A stretch of DNA of 64,000 nucleotides from the NCBI GenBank assembly GCA_028283605.1, contig JAPWKH010000003.1, positions 48,112 through 112,111 of the forward strand. Reading direction: 5' to 3'. Position 1 is the first letter of the stretch. Every line of letters starts with the position of its first letter. The translations under genes and the position numbers were made by a program. The DNA comes from Arachidicoccus sp. (GTDB lineage: Bacteria; Bacteroidota; Bacteroidia; Chitinophagales; Chitinophagaceae). The notes under the pieces were generated by a model. The model ran no database searches. It was not told where the DNA came from and worked only from the letters and a program-made list of their open reading frames with translations. Positions 35,124-44,782 of this stretch are shown one piece after another.

Positions 35124-36443
35124 TCACATTCCGAAAACGCCTTTGTTCACTGCCAGCAACATTTCGTTTTTGTATTTATCCTGAATAAGAAAAGAAACAT
35201 TATGCCTGCTGCCGCCGTAACTGATCATGCGAACAGGAATGTCTTTTATGCTTTTAAATATTTTATTAAGCATATCTTTTTCTTCAGCGATCAAATTGCC
35301 CACAATAGAAACAATGGTCTGGTCTTTATCCACCTCAACGGTTCCGAATGGTTCCAGTTCTTTAATAATGTTTTTAAGATGATTGGTATCGTCAATCGTT
35401 AAAGAGACAGCGACTTCCGAAGTCGTGATCATATCAATCGGCGTGCGGTATTTTTCGAATACTTCAAATACTTTTCTTAAAAAACCGTATGCCAGCAACA
35501 TGCGGCTGCTCTTGATTTTGATGGCCACAATTCCGTCTTTTGCAGCAACGGCTTTAGCGCCTGTTGTTTCCACATTATCCTGAATGGTTGTGCCTTTTGC
35601 TTCGGGCTGCATTGTATTCAGCAATTTCACCGGAACGTGCGATTGCTGTGCCGGCCAGATACAAGTAGGATGCAAAATTTTTGCACCGAAATATGCTAAT
35701 TCCGCCGCTTCGTCAAAGCTCAATATTTCAATGGGTTTGGTCTTTTTTACTATGCGCGGGTCGTTATTATGCATACCGTCAATATCCGTCCAAATCTCAC
35801 ACACGCTCGCATTTGCCGCTGCTGCAATCAACGAAGCGGTGTAATCGCTTCCGCCGCGTTTGAGGTTGTCTACTTCGCCGCGTTTATTTTTACAAATGTA
35901 ACCTTGCGTTACGAATATCTTTTTATTCGAATTCTTTTTTAATAACGTGGCGAGGCTTGATTTTATTGACTTCAGATCAGGCTCGTCATTCCCATCGATA
36001 CGCATGAATTCAAGTGCGGGCAACAACAAATGATCTACATTAATTTCTTCCAGATATATAGAAAATAATTTCGTGCTCATCAGTTCGCCCTGCGCCAAAA
36101 TATCTTTATTCAGCGCATCACTGAAAGAGATGCGTAAAATAATATTGAGGAATTCAAAATGTTCTGCAATTATTTTTACGGCTTTCGATTTTAATTCATC
36201 CTTTTTTAAGAGTTCGCCGATAAAAGATGTATAATGATTTTCCAGATCATCGATCAGTTTTTTCGCCTTCTTTTTATCTCCTTCGGCTAATGCATCGCTG
36301 ATGTTTACCAATGTATTAGTAGTTCCACTCAACGCACTTAAAACAACTATTTTCGATTCCTCATCTTTAGTTATCAACTCTGCAACCTGATGCATTCTTT
36401 CCGGCTTACCAACACTTGTGCCGCCGAATTTCATTATTTTCAT
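35124..36443 (-). CDS. lysC: Aspartate kinase (monofunctional)
   Basis: A 439-residue kinase that phosphorylates aspartate, the first step of lysine, threonine and methionine synthesis. The nucleotide motif is MKIMKFGGTSVG at the N-terminus; the substrate motif LKRGGSDYTASLIAAA and EIWTDIDGMHNNDPR lie near residues 205-235. Two ACT domains form the C-terminus (IDMITTSEVAVSLTID; IVSIVGNLIAEEKDMLN) and would bind the feedback inhibitor. There is no homoserine dehydrogenase domain, so it is not the ThrA fusion. It is transcribed alone. Confidence 0.93.
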   Translation of the reverse strand: MKIMKFGGTSVGKPERMHQVAELITKDEESKIVVLSALSGTTNTLVNISDALAEGDKKKAKKLIDDLENHYTSFIGELLKKDELKSKAVKIIAEHFEFLNIILRISFSDALNKDILAQGELMSTKLFSIYLEEINVDHLLLPALEFMRIDGNDEPDLKSIKSSLATLLKKNSNKKIFVTQGYICKNKRGEVDNLKRGGSDYTASLIAAAANASVCEIWTDIDGMHNNDPRIVKKTKPIEILSFDEAAELAYFGAKILHPTCIWPAQQSHVPVKLLNTMQPEAKGTTIQDNVETTGAKAVAAKDGIVAIKIKSSRMLLAYGFLRKVFEVFEKYRTPIDMITTSEVAVSLTIDDTNHLKNIIKELEPFGTVEVDKDQTIVSIVGNLIAEEKDMLNKIFKSIKDIPVRMISYGGSRHNVSFLIQDKYKNEMLLAVNKGVFGM

Positions 36444-36565
36444 TGACTGATATATTATTGAATTTGAAAGTTATTATTAAAAAAATTGATTGCAAATATA
36501 GCCGTAGTTTAAATTGGTATTTAAATTTTTCTGTTTAATTCAAAAATTAAAGCTTATTCGGACTA

Positions 36566-37357
36566 CTACATTATTACAGTAAAATTTCTTTTTACTATTC
36601 CATTATACGCGCCATCCCAAAGTTCAATACGTTTTTCCAAAGATTCAATTACTGCCTGCCCGGCTTCTTCCCAAAAATCATCTTTCGTTCCACATAGATT
36701 GGTTGTCATTTGCAATGCAAGATGGCTATGATGATCGCCATCAACTTCTATATGCCTTTCGAGATAATATTTGAAAATAGAAATGCTGTCCGGAAATTTT
36801 GCATGAATATCTTTTATCAAAGAAACAAACATGCCAGGAATTAAATCTTCCCTTCCAAAAGTAAAAACAGCAGATTGCAGATAATCTTTTCCGGAATTAA
36901 TAATCCTGAATGTTGCATCCACAAAACTGCGGGCTTCATGCGGTACATTCGCCTGTGTATAAGCCGAATTAAAATTGCCCGTATTTTTTAGTGTTTCCGT
37001 AAAATGTACGATTTGGGAAGTATCTGCTCCGCACTGTTCCATAGCTTCAAGATAAAGTTCAAAGTGGCTTTTTCTTGCGCTGTTGCTGTCTATATCAGAT
37101 TCTTCGCCTGCAACAATTTCATTGATGAGGTATCTTGTATCTGCCAAGCCTTTCGGAAACCAAGGCACAGAAACACAGGTAAGATTGATTTGCAGTATTT
37201 TTAGTAAAGACATGAAATCCCAAACTGCAAACACATGGTATTGCATAAAAATTCTTACATCTTCAAGGTCTTTAATAGCGCTGTAAACTTTATGGTTAAT
37301 AATTTTTTCTCTCAAAGGAAGGATAGCCTTTTTCAATTGATCTGCCGGATAGTTCAT
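36566..37357 (-). CDS. DUF3050 domain-containing protein (heme-oxygenase-like fold)
   Basis: A 263-residue all-helical protein of the DUF3050 family, part of the heme-oxygenase-like di-iron superfamily. The conserved His/Glu/Asp positions are visible: FMQYHVFAVWDFMSLLK, EIVAGEESDID, and YLERHIEVDGDHHSHLALQM, which resemble metal ligands. The reaction is not known for this family; related di-iron proteins do oxygen-dependent oxidations or decarboxylations. It stands upstream of nothing obvious and has its own promoter region at 37358-37574. Confidence 0.85.
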   Translation of the reverse strand: MNYPADQLKKAILPLREKIINHKVYSAIKDLEDVRIFMQYHVFAVWDFMSLLKILQINLTCVSVPWFPKGLADTRYLINEIVAGEESDIDSNSARKSHFELYLEAMEQCGADTSQIVHFTETLKNTGNFNSAYTQANVPHEARSFVDATFRIINSGKDYLQSAVFTFGREDLIPGMFVSLIKDIHAKFPDSISIFKYYLERHIEVDGDHHSHLALQMTTNLCGTKDDFWEEAGQAVIESLEKRIELWDGAYNGIVKRNFTVIM

Positions 37358-37574
37358 TTATTATTCGTTGTGTTTTTAAATTGCCGGCAAAGTTACAATT
37401 GAATTTTTTGGCGATAAATAAATTTGTGCAACAGAAGTTTTGAAAAGTTGATTATTTTTAACTGCAATCTTGTTTAAATTTTTTTAAAAAAGGTAATACT
37501 TATTTATGATAAAAAATACAAGACTATTTAAAAAAAATTGATAAATAATTCTTGAAAAAGATAAAAACATTCCG

Positions 37575-39599
37575 ATGAAAAAAATAATATTTCTCTTTAT
37601 AATTTTTGCCGCAGTGTATGCCGGCTGTAAAAGTAATCAAAAAGTAAAAACTGATATTTTGGCTGCAGACATCGATTCTACGGTTCGTCCGCAAGACGAT
37701 TTTTTTGATTACGCCAACGGCGCATGGCTGAAGAAAAATGAAATTCCCGGCGATGAAACTATTTGGGGGATCGGCAATTTAGCGGATAGCGAATTGTATG
37801 AACGAAAAAGAACTATCAACGAAAATGCAGTTAAAAATCCGCAGAGCGATATTGCAAAAAAAATTGCTGCCTTCTGGAAGACAGGAATGGATACTGCATC
37901 GCTTGAAACCCAGACTACATCAATATTACAGCCGCAACTCGATTTGATCGACTCAATAAAAGATGTAAAAACTTTATTAAGCGCTTCTGCCGCTTTGGAT
38001 AAAATAGGTGTAGGCAATTTATTCGGTTCTTACGTTGGGCAGGATGATAAAAACAGCGATGCCGAAGCATTCGGCCTTTATCAGGGCGGACTTGGTTTGC
38101 CCAACCGCGATTATTATTTCAATACCGATGCGCGTACTACAAAAATCCGCAACGCGTACATTCCGCATATTCAAAAAATATTAACAATTGGAGGAGAAGA
38201 TTCAGTTGCTGCAAAAAATAATGCACAACAGATTTTTGATTTGGAAAAACAACTTGCCGCTTCGAGTAGAAAACTTGCGGATTTGCGCGATCCGTATAAG
38301 AATTACAATAAATTTTCCGTGAATGATTTTTCAAAAAAAACGCCGCAGATTGATTGGAATACGTGGTTGCAAATTACCGGTATCAATCATCTCGATTCAT
38401 TAATTGTAGGTCAGCCGGAATTTTTTACTTCTCTCAATAAAGAATTAGCCTCAATATCTCTGAATGTTTGGAAAGAATATTTGAAATACCATTTATTCAG
38501 CAGCTTGGGCACTTTTGTAAATACAAAATTTGATAAAGAAAATTTTGATTTCAGCGGAAAAATCATCAATGGTTTGACAAGCCAAAAGCCACGATGGAAG
38601 CGTGTTTTGGATTGGGAAGAAGGCTCTGTTGGCGAAGCGCTCGGACAGCTTTTTGTGAAAGAATATTTTAATGAAACGGCAAAGAAACGCTATTCCGATA
38701 TGGTGGAAAATATTCGTGCAGCGCTCAAAGAAAGAATCGAAAAGCTCGACTGGATGAGCGATTCCACCAAACAAAAAGCTTTGTACAAATTAAGCAAAAT
38801 GAAAAAGAAAGTAGGCTATCCCGACAAATGGAAAGATTTTTCTGCGATGGATATTAAAGAACAGCCTTTCGTAAAAAACATTATTGCAGCAAACATCTGG
38901 TGGCACAATTATGATATCAACAAACTCGGCAAACCTGTTGACCGCGACGAATGGAACATGACGCCGCAAACATATAATGCGTATTACAACTCTTCCAACA
39001 ACGAGATTGTTTTGCCTGCAGGCATATTTACAGTTCCCGGATTCCGTGATGAAGAATTAGACGATGCTTTGGTATTCGGCTACGCAGGCGCCTCCACCAT
39101 CGGACATGAAATGACGCATGGCTTCGACGACCAAGGCAGGCAATATGATGCCGCAGGCAACCTTAAAAGCTGGTGGACAAAAGAAGATGAAGCCCAATTC
39201 AACAAGCGTGCTGATTTCATCATCAGGCAATTCAACGGCTTTAATCCTGTGGATACACTACACATCAACGGCGCTGCTACAACCGGCGAAAATATTGCAG
39301 ACCTCGGTGGCGTGCTGTTGGGCTGGGATGCTTTCACAAAAACACAAACTTATAAAGACAATAAAACCATTGCAGGGTTAACGCCTGCACAACGTTACTT
39401 TTTAGGATATGCATTGGGTTGGCTCTATAAAGAAAGGCCTGAAGTACTTGCACGACAATTAATGACAGATGTACACTCGCCAGCAAAATATCGCGTTATA
39501 GGGCCGTTTGAAAATGTAGATGCATTCTATCAAACTTACAATATAAAACCCGGCGATAAAATGTATATTGCGGATAGCGCAAGAGTAAGAATCTGGTAA
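37575..39599 (+). CDS. M13-family metallopeptidase (neprilysin/PepO-like) lipoprotein
   Basis: A 674-residue zinc peptidase. The N-terminus MKKIIFLFIIFAAVYAGC is a lipoprotein signal with Cys18 as the acylated residue. M13_N runs through about residues 40-420 (VRPQDDFFDYANGAWLKKNE). The catalytic M13 domain follows: NAYYNSSNNEIVLPAGIF, the zinc site TIGHEMTHGFDDQGRQYDA, and GENIADLGGVLLGWDAF with the third ligand Glu. It is probably anchored at the periplasmic or outer face and cleaves small peptides. The polyprenyl synthase gene follows 84 bases on, across a heptamer repeat. Confidence 0.95.
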   Translation: MKKIIFLFIIFAAVYAGCKSNQKVKTDILAADIDSTVRPQDDFFDYANGAWLKKNEIPGDETIWGIGNLADSELYERKRTINENAVKNPQSDIAKKIAAFWKTGMDTASLETQTTSILQPQLDLIDSIKDVKTLLSASAALDKIGVGNLFGSYVGQDDKNSDAEAFGLYQGGLGLPNRDYYFNTDARTTKIRNAYIPHIQKILTIGGEDSVAAKNNAQQIFDLEKQLAASSRKLADLRDPYKNYNKFSVNDFSKKTPQIDWNTWLQITGINHLDSLIVGQPEFFTSLNKELASISLNVWKEYLKYHLFSSLGTFVNTKFDKENFDFSGKIINGLTSQKPRWKRVLDWEEGSVGEALGQLFVKEYFNETAKKRYSDMVENIRAALKERIEKLDWMSDSTKQKALYKLSKMKKKVGYPDKWKDFSAMDIKEQPFVKNIIAANIWWHNYDINKLGKPVDRDEWNMTPQTYNAYYNSSNNEIVLPAGIFTVPGFRDEELDDALVFGYAGASTIGHEMTHGFDDQGRQYDAAGNLKSWWTKEDEAQFNKRADFIIRQFNGFNPVDTLHINGAATTGENIADLGGVLLGWDAFTKTQTYKDNKTIAGLTPAQRYFLGYALGWLYKERPEVLARQLMTDVHSPAKYRVIGPFENVDAFYQTYNIKPGDKMYIADSARVRIW

Positions 39600-39645
39600 A
39601 TCATTTGACGATGAAAAATGAAAAATTGATATTTTTTGTTTCAAT

Positions 39646-39663
39646 AATTGTCAATTGTCAATT
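39646..39663. repeat. AATTGTC heptamer repeat, intergenic copy
   Basis: AATTGTCAATTGTCAATT, two and a half units of a 7-base repeat, identical over 18 bases to a copy inside valS (57144-57161). It sits between the M13 peptidase and polyprenyl synthase genes. Confidence 0.7.
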
Positions 39664-39683
39664 ATTAATGTTTAATAAAAAAA

Positions 39684-40649
39684 ATGCATTCATTCGAAGA
39701 ATTATTAAAATTATACACATCAAAATTTGATGTGCCGCATTTTCCCGACCAACCTGAAAATTTATACGAGCCTGCGGAATATTTTTTAAGCTTAGGAGGA
39801 AAAAGAATCCGTCCGGTATTTTGTTTGATGGGCAACGAATTGTTTGGAGAGATTGAAGCAGATACTTGGAAATTAGCGGATGCCATCGAACTGTTCCATA
39901 ATTTCACATTGATGCACGACGATATTATGGACGATGCATCTTTGCGGCGCGGCAAGCAAACAGTATATGCGCGGAATGGCGCCAATACGGCTATTCTGAG
40001 CGGCGATGTAATGCTGATATGCGCTTATGAGTGTTTGAATGGAATAAATCCTGAACTGTTGCAGCCTGTTTTGGGATTGTTCAACAAAACGGCGCGTGAA
40101 GTATGCGAAGGGCAACAGCTTGATATGGATTTTGAAAACGCGAAATATGTATCGCTTGAAGAATATATCAAAATGATTAAGCTGAAAACATCTGTTTTAT
40201 TAGCGGCAAGTCTGGAACTGGGCGCGCTTGTAGGCGGCGCAACTAAAAATAATTGCAACCATGTATATGGCTTCGGAAGAAATTTAGGAATTGCTTTTCA
40301 GATACAAGATGATTATCTCGATTGCTTCGGCGACCCTGAAAAGTTTGGCAAAATAGTAGGCGGCGATATTCGCAGAAACAAAAAAACATTCTTACTGATT
40401 AAAGCGCTGGAAACAGCGAAAGGCGCACAAAAAGCTGAACTGGAACGGCTTTTAGGAAATAATGAAGAAGATAAAGTAGAAAAAATTTTATCACTTTACA
40501 AAGAGCTTAACGTAGATAAATGGGCGAAAGAATTGGAACAGCAATATGCCGATCGCGCATTTAAACATTTAGATGATATTGTAGTTGTAAGCGCACGCAA
40601 AAAATATTTGAAAGAGTTCGCGGAATATTTGTTGCAAAGGGAATCTTGA
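39684..40649 (+). CDS. Polyprenyl (all-trans) diphosphate synthase
   Basis: A 321-residue isoprenoid chain-elongation enzyme. The first aspartate-rich motif is LMHDDIMDDASLRRGKQT near residue 75 and the second is QIQDDYLDCFGDPEKFG near residue 210; GGKRIRPVFCLM binds the allylic partner. It condenses isopentenyl diphosphate onto allylic diphosphates. In this DDxxD context bulky residues lie before the first motif (FHNFTLMHDD), so the product is probably short to medium (C15-C20) or the quinone side chain; this cannot be settled by eye. The start ATG is chosen because the RBS-distal upstream region carries a repeat. Confidence 0.92.
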   Translation: MHSFEELLKLYTSKFDVPHFPDQPENLYEPAEYFLSLGGKRIRPVFCLMGNELFGEIEADTWKLADAIELFHNFTLMHDDIMDDASLRRGKQTVYARNGANTAILSGDVMLICAYECLNGINPELLQPVLGLFNKTAREVCEGQQLDMDFENAKYVSLEEYIKMIKLKTSVLLAASLELGALVGGATKNNCNHVYGFGRNLGIAFQIQDDYLDCFGDPEKFGKIVGGDIRRNKKTFLLIKALETAKGAQKAELERLLGNNEEDKVEKILSLYKELNVDKWAKELEQQYADRAFKHLDDIVVVSARKKYLKEFAEYLLQRES

Positions 40650-40745
40650 GATCTGTGATTTAGGATTTTGATGTCTGATTTTTAGGAAAATAAGAGGGAT
40701 TGATACAAGTGCGTCTTTCACTCGTAAGTAGGAATTTACCAATAG

Positions 40746-40794
40746 AGTATTACTTTTTTGTATAGTAATACTTTTGTAATTTTGAAATACAAAA
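40746..40794. promoter_or_regulatory. Two tandem inverted repeats over the vapBC promoter
   Basis: AGTATTAC (40746-40753) with GTAATACT (40765-40772), and TTTTGTA (40772-40778) with TACAAAA (40788-40794), are both perfect inverted repeats. They overlap TAnnTTTG boxes (TACTTTTG at 40769, TAATTTTG at 40777). This is the expected place for autorepression by the AbrB-type antitoxin. Confidence 0.6.
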
Positions 40795-40801
40795 ATAAGA
40801 T

Positions 40802-41071
40802 ATGGATACTTCATCTTTAACAGTTAAGGGCCAATTATTAATTCCTAAACGTATTAGAAATAAATATGGAATGGTAACAGGCTCGAAAATCGTTTTTGAA
40901 GAAACTGAAGATGGCGTTATCATTCGTCCAATGAATGACCGTTATTTCGAATCTTTTAAAGGTGTATTAAAATCTACGGGAAAACTGAAAGAAGAAATAC
41001 GACAAATGAAGAACGAGGAAAAACGTCTTGAAGAAAAGAAAATACGCTCGTTATCTAAAACGAAAAAGTAA
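40802..41071 (+). CDS. vapB: AbrB/MazE-type antitoxin (VapB-like)
   Basis: An 89-residue antitoxin. The N-terminal swapped-hairpin DNA-binding domain reads SLTVKGQLLIPKRIRNKYGM then TGSKIVFEETEDGVIIRPMN, a standard SpoVT/AbrB fold. The C-terminal half is charged and helical (KEEIRQMKNEEKRLEEKKIR) and should wrap around the toxin. The PIN-domain toxin gene starts 8 bases later, so the two are co-translated. It likely binds the inverted repeats just upstream and represses its own operon. Confidence 0.9.
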   Translation: MDTSSLTVKGQLLIPKRIRNKYGMVTGSKIVFEETEDGVIIRPMNDRYFESFKGVLKSTGKLKEEIRQMKNEEKRLEEKKIRSLSKTKK

Positions 41072-41079
41072 AAAAGCTG

Positions 41080-41484
41080 ATGGCTAATTATGTACTGGAC
41101 AGTTATGCTTTGTTGTCTTTCTTTCGGAATGAAGAAGGCGCCGATAAAGTGCAACAGCTGCTGAAAGATGCCACGGCAAATAAACACACCTTGTATATAA
41201 GCTGCATTAATGCGGGCGAAGTCTATTACATGACTGTGCGAAAAGACAGTAAAGACAAAGCGGAATTTGTATGGAAAGCCATGCAACAATTTCCGATAAA
41301 GATTATAGATATTGAAATGGAGTTTGTTGCGAACGCTGCAAAATTAAAAGCCCATTACAGCATTTCTTATGCAGATGCGTTTGCGGCTGCACTTACCATT
41401 AAAACGAAGGCAACTTTAGTTACCGGCGATGATGAGTTTCTTTCATTATCAAAAGAACCGGGATTTAAAGTAAAGTTTTTGTAA
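41080..41484 (+). CDS. vapC: PIN-domain ribonuclease toxin (VapC-like)
   Basis: A 134-residue toxin. The four acidic residues of the PIN active site are all present: Asp in VLDSYALLSFF (residue 7), Glu in CINAGEVYYM (about 47), Asp in SISYADAFAAA (about 99) and Asp in LVTGDDEFLS (about 118). It should cut a specific RNA, often initiator tRNA or a ribosomal loop, when free of antitoxin (established for the family). The frame is intact, so the pair is probably functional. Confidence 0.92.
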   Translation: MANYVLDSYALLSFFRNEEGADKVQQLLKDATANKHTLYISCINAGEVYYMTVRKDSKDKAEFVWKAMQQFPIKIIDIEMEFVANAAKLKAHYSISYADAFAAALTIKTKATLVTGDDEFLSLSKEPGFKVKFL

Positions 41485-41640
41485 TTGTCCGGAGTTTGAT
41501 GAAAGTATGAGTACATAATAATCATTTAGAAAATTATGCTAACCGAAATTAAAAAATGCCGTTCTTCATTTGCAATTCATACTGAAGAATTCAATAAATA
41601 TTCGATACATCATATTGCTTCATAAACAATAAAACTGCTT

Positions 41641-43320
41641 ATGCCCAATTCATTATTCCGGAAAAAATCCATCGAAATTATTCAGCGCGATTATGAGAAA
41701 GGCTTGGAAGATGGTCATGCAATGGGCTTGAAAAAAGTCTTAGGCGTGCGTGATCTCACTTTCATGGGTATTGCTGCGGTTATTGGCGCAGGTATTTTCT
41801 CAACTATTGGAACGGCTGCGTTTCAGGGCGGACCCGGCGTTATTTTTCTATTTATAATTACGGCTGTTACTTGCGGATTCACGGCTTTGTGTTATGCAGA
41901 GTTTGCATCGCGTGTGCCGGTAAGCGGAAGCGCTTATACTTATTCATACGTTACATTTGGCGAGCTGATCGCGTGGATTATAGGTTGGGCGCTGATTCTG
42001 GAATATGCCATTGGAAATATTGTTGTAGCAATTTCGTGGAGCGCATACTTCAATCATTTGCTGGAAGGCTTTGGCATTCATCTGCCGGATTGGCTAACCA
42101 TCGGTTATCAAACTGCGAAAATCAAATACGACGCGGCTTTGCAGGCGCATCAATCTATCAACGATTTAATTTATACGCATGCGCCAATGATTGCAGGTAT
42201 TAAATTCATTATAAATTTACCGGCTTTTGTTATTGTAATATTAATTACGATACTTGCATACATCGGTATTTCGGAAAGTAAGAAAAGCGCAAATTTTATG
42301 GTAGGCTTAAAATTGATTGTACTTGCATTTGTTGTAGTACTTGGTTTTTATCTGATATTTTCCAATCATACAACAACTAATTGGATTCCTTTTTTACCGA
42401 ATGGAATGAATGGCGTATTAAAAGGTGTGTCGTCTGTGTTCTTTGCCTACATTGGTTTTGACGCGATTTCAACAACGGCGGAAGAATGTTCCAATCCCCG
42501 AAGAGATATGCCGCGCGGCATGTTATATTCTTTAATGATATGCACAGTGATTTATATTTTGGTTGCGTTGGTAATTACCGGGCTTGTCAATTACAAAGAG
42601 TTTGAAGGCGTTGCCGATCCGCTGGCGTATGTATTTGCAAAAATAAATATGCAAAAAATCGGAATCATCATTGCGGTAAGCGCAGTAGTTGCAAGCACAA
42701 GCGTATTATTGGTTTTTCAAATTGGCCAACCGAGAATATGGATGAGCATGAGCCGCGACGGATTGATGCCGAAACCATTTTCTCGTGTAAGCAAAAGATT
42801 TAAAACACCATCTTTCGCTACGATTATTACAGGTTTCTTGGTGGGTATTCCGGTGCTGTTTATTGATGATGTTTTGATGACAGATTTAACGAGCATCGGT
42901 ACATTGTTTGCATTCGTTTTGGTATGCAGTGGCGTATTGGCTTTGCCTAAAATAAAAAAAGAAAAAGATAAATTCCAGATACCTTATATCAATGGGAAAT
43001 GGCTTGTTCCTTTATTAATGATTATTTTTGTATTCTTATCAAAAGACAGAATACAAGCGGCTTTCGGCAATATAAGTAATGAAAATTATGAAGAAATTTT
43101 GTTTCTTGTTTTTATATTGGTACTGATTGTGGCTGCCGTATTAAGTTTTATAAAAAATTATTCTTTGATTCCTGTTTTCGGTGCATTGTGCTGTTTGTAC
43201 CTGATGATTTCTATTCCCGCAAAAAGCTGGTTAGTCTTTTTTGCTTGGATGAGTTTGGGATTGATAATTTATTTTATTTACGGCAAGAAAAAAAGCAAGC
43301 TCCGCCGCTCCCATTCATAA
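41641..43320 (+). CDS. APC-family amino acid permease (cationic amino acid transporter type)
   Basis: A 559-residue inner-membrane transporter with 12-14 helices. The N-terminal cytoplasmic leader is followed by the helix-1 motif IAAVIGAGIFSTIGTAA (GAGIF hallmark). FASRVPVSGSAYTYSYVTFG and SVFFAYIGFDAISTTAEECS, NPRRDMPRGML are family signatures of CAT/YfnA permeases. It probably imports a basic or neutral amino acid in exchange for, or with, cations. It is a lone gene between the vapBC pair and the convergent DUF4296 gene. Confidence 0.92.
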   Translation: MPNSLFRKKSIEIIQRDYEKGLEDGHAMGLKKVLGVRDLTFMGIAAVIGAGIFSTIGTAAFQGGPGVIFLFIITAVTCGFTALCYAEFASRVPVSGSAYTYSYVTFGELIAWIIGWALILEYAIGNIVVAISWSAYFNHLLEGFGIHLPDWLTIGYQTAKIKYDAALQAHQSINDLIYTHAPMIAGIKFIINLPAFVIVILITILAYIGISESKKSANFMVGLKLIVLAFVVVLGFYLIFSNHTTTNWIPFLPNGMNGVLKGVSSVFFAYIGFDAISTTAEECSNPRRDMPRGMLYSLMICTVIYILVALVITGLVNYKEFEGVADPLAYVFAKINMQKIGIIIAVSAVVASTSVLLVFQIGQPRIWMSMSRDGLMPKPFSRVSKRFKTPSFATIITGFLVGIPVLFIDDVLMTDLTSIGTLFAFVLVCSGVLALPKIKKEKDKFQIPYINGKWLVPLLMIIFVFLSKDRIQAAFGNISNENYEEILFLVFILVLIVAAVLSFIKNYSLIPVFGALCCLYLMISIPAKSWLVFFAWMSLGLIIYFIYGKKKSKLRRSHS

Positions 43321-43342
43321 AGCAGAGCAAAATTCCGAAAGA

Positions 43343-43852
43343 CTACTTTTTAAACGGCCTAAATTGTCCCGGATTTGGTTTAAATTCTTTGTGAGGAAAT
43401 CGGTTATTAAATGGTTTTATCGGTACTGGCGGCAATGGATGAATGCTGTCTGCTTTTTTAGGTGTAATTACCTGATGCTTCGGTTTGTAATGTTTCTGAA
43501 AAGTATCAGTTAAGCCTTTTCCCAAATTATATGTTGTATCAATCAAAAGTCTCATTAACTCCGGTTTGGATTGATAATAAATCAAACTTTTTTTATAATC
43601 AGCTTCGTTGATTTTATTGTCTTTTAAAATACGTTGATACAAAAATGTGGTGCTGTCTTTCAAATGTTGGCGTACAAGTGCCGATGTATCCGACGCAATT
43701 ATTTGATCGGCAATTGCCATTTCCCATAAAACTTTGCGCATTTTATCAAGCTGTAAAATTCCTTTTGGAACCCTATCATGCGAACAGCTCACGAATAAAA
43801 GTATAAAAAGCAAGCATGGAATAATTATTTTCGTTTCGGATATACGTGCCAT
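43343..43852 (-). CDS. DUF4296 domain-containing lipoprotein
   Basis: A 169-residue protein with a lipobox LLFVSC ending near Cys23. The body matches DUF4296, with helical segments DKMRKVLWEMAIADQIIASD and NKINEADYKKSLIYYQSKPE. The C-terminus is proline- and lysine-rich (PLPPVPIKPFNNRFP). The family is restricted to Bacteroidota and often sits beside cell-envelope or gliding genes. It lies 6 bases after porD in the same direction, so it is the last gene of the coaBC-porD unit. Confidence 0.85.
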   Translation of the reverse strand: MARISETKIIIPCLLFILLFVSCSHDRVPKGILQLDKMRKVLWEMAIADQIIASDTSALVRQHLKDSTTFLYQRILKDNKINEADYKKSLIYYQSKPELMRLLIDTTYNLGKGLTDTFQKHYKPKHQVITPKKADSIHPLPPVPIKPFNNRFPHKEFKPNPGQFRPFKK

Positions 43853-43858
43853 TCTTGG

Positions 43859-44782
43859 TTATTTCAGTTCAGTATTATATTTGTCGGTACTCTGTGGGTC
43901 AATTGCTACCAGTGTCTGCAATGCCTGCTGTTTTATTCCGGGCCATGCCTGTTTGAAAATACCAATGAATTCCGCATTTCTGTTTTCAGTAAAAAATTGT
44001 TTGCCCATGGAGTTTGGATTAGCGTCATTTAATTGCTGTAGTATTTTCAGCGCATCAAAAATATTGTTCTTTGCATGGATCTCATTATCATACAAACTGT
44101 CTAAACCTTGATGAAAATAAGTGTAAAAAACCTGATGGATATTCCCGAATTTAGAATCAGTTAAGTTATTTGCCAGCCAATAGCGGTTTCTTTGCCCGTC
44201 AAATAATTGCCAACCTTTTATATCAGCATTTTGCGGGGCAGCGGTAACAATATTCATAGCCTGAGCAAAATATAATTTGCCACCATTCATCCCGAAAGAA
44301 TCATAATTCATTCCCAGAATAATATTTGCATAGTATGCCAGCACCGCGGTAAGATTAGAAACTAACGGATCGCTACCGGCAATTTGATTGGGATTAAAAT
44401 TCAATTGTTGGCCGGGCGCGTATTTAAAAGTAATTTGCTGATCCTGATAATTAACCAAAGCTGTTTGATATGAAGAATTATATACCGGCCTGGCAGCTTG
44501 CACAATTAATTGAGCACTATACTCATTTTGGCTTTTAATTGAAGTGACCGTTAATGTGAAATTGCATAAAATTTTTTCGTTGGATTGAAAAACATCTCCC
44601 GTCCATTTTCTGTTGTTAAGGAAATCCGTAATTTGTTTCTGAAGAGTAGTAAATATTGATTGATCAACAGAAGTTCCTAATTGTGAATTATTTATAATTA
44701 CTGTTGCATTTAATTCCTGCGCATACATAGAAACTGAAAAAAGGAAAAGCAAAAAACAGCACAGTAAAATTTTTTTACGCAT
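43859..44782 (-). CDS. porD: PorD/DUF4835 family protein (type IX secretion associated)
   Basis: A 307-residue exported protein with a signal peptide ending near MYAQ. The DUF4835 pattern is plain from the start of the mature part: ELNATVIINNSQLGTSVDQS, IFTTLQKQITDFLNNRKW, then AQLIVQAARPVYNSSYQTAL and LAYYANIILGMNYDSFGMNG. The family includes PorD, needed for type IX secretion and gliding in Porphyromonas/Flavobacterium. Its start overlaps coaBC's end by 8 bases, an arrangement conserved across the phylum. Confidence 0.9.
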   Translation of the reverse strand: MRKKILLCCFLLFLFSVSMYAQELNATVIINNSQLGTSVDQSIFTTLQKQITDFLNNRKWTGDVFQSNEKILCNFTLTVTSIKSQNEYSAQLIVQAARPVYNSSYQTALVNYQDQQITFKYAPGQQLNFNPNQIAGSDPLVSNLTAVLAYYANIILGMNYDSFGMNGGKLYFAQAMNIVTAAPQNADIKGWQLFDGQRNRYWLANNLTDSKFGNIHQVFYTYFHQGLDSLYDNEIHAKNNIFDALKILQQLNDANPNSMGKQFFTENRNAEFIGIFKQAWPGIKQQALQTLVAIDPQSTDKYNTELK

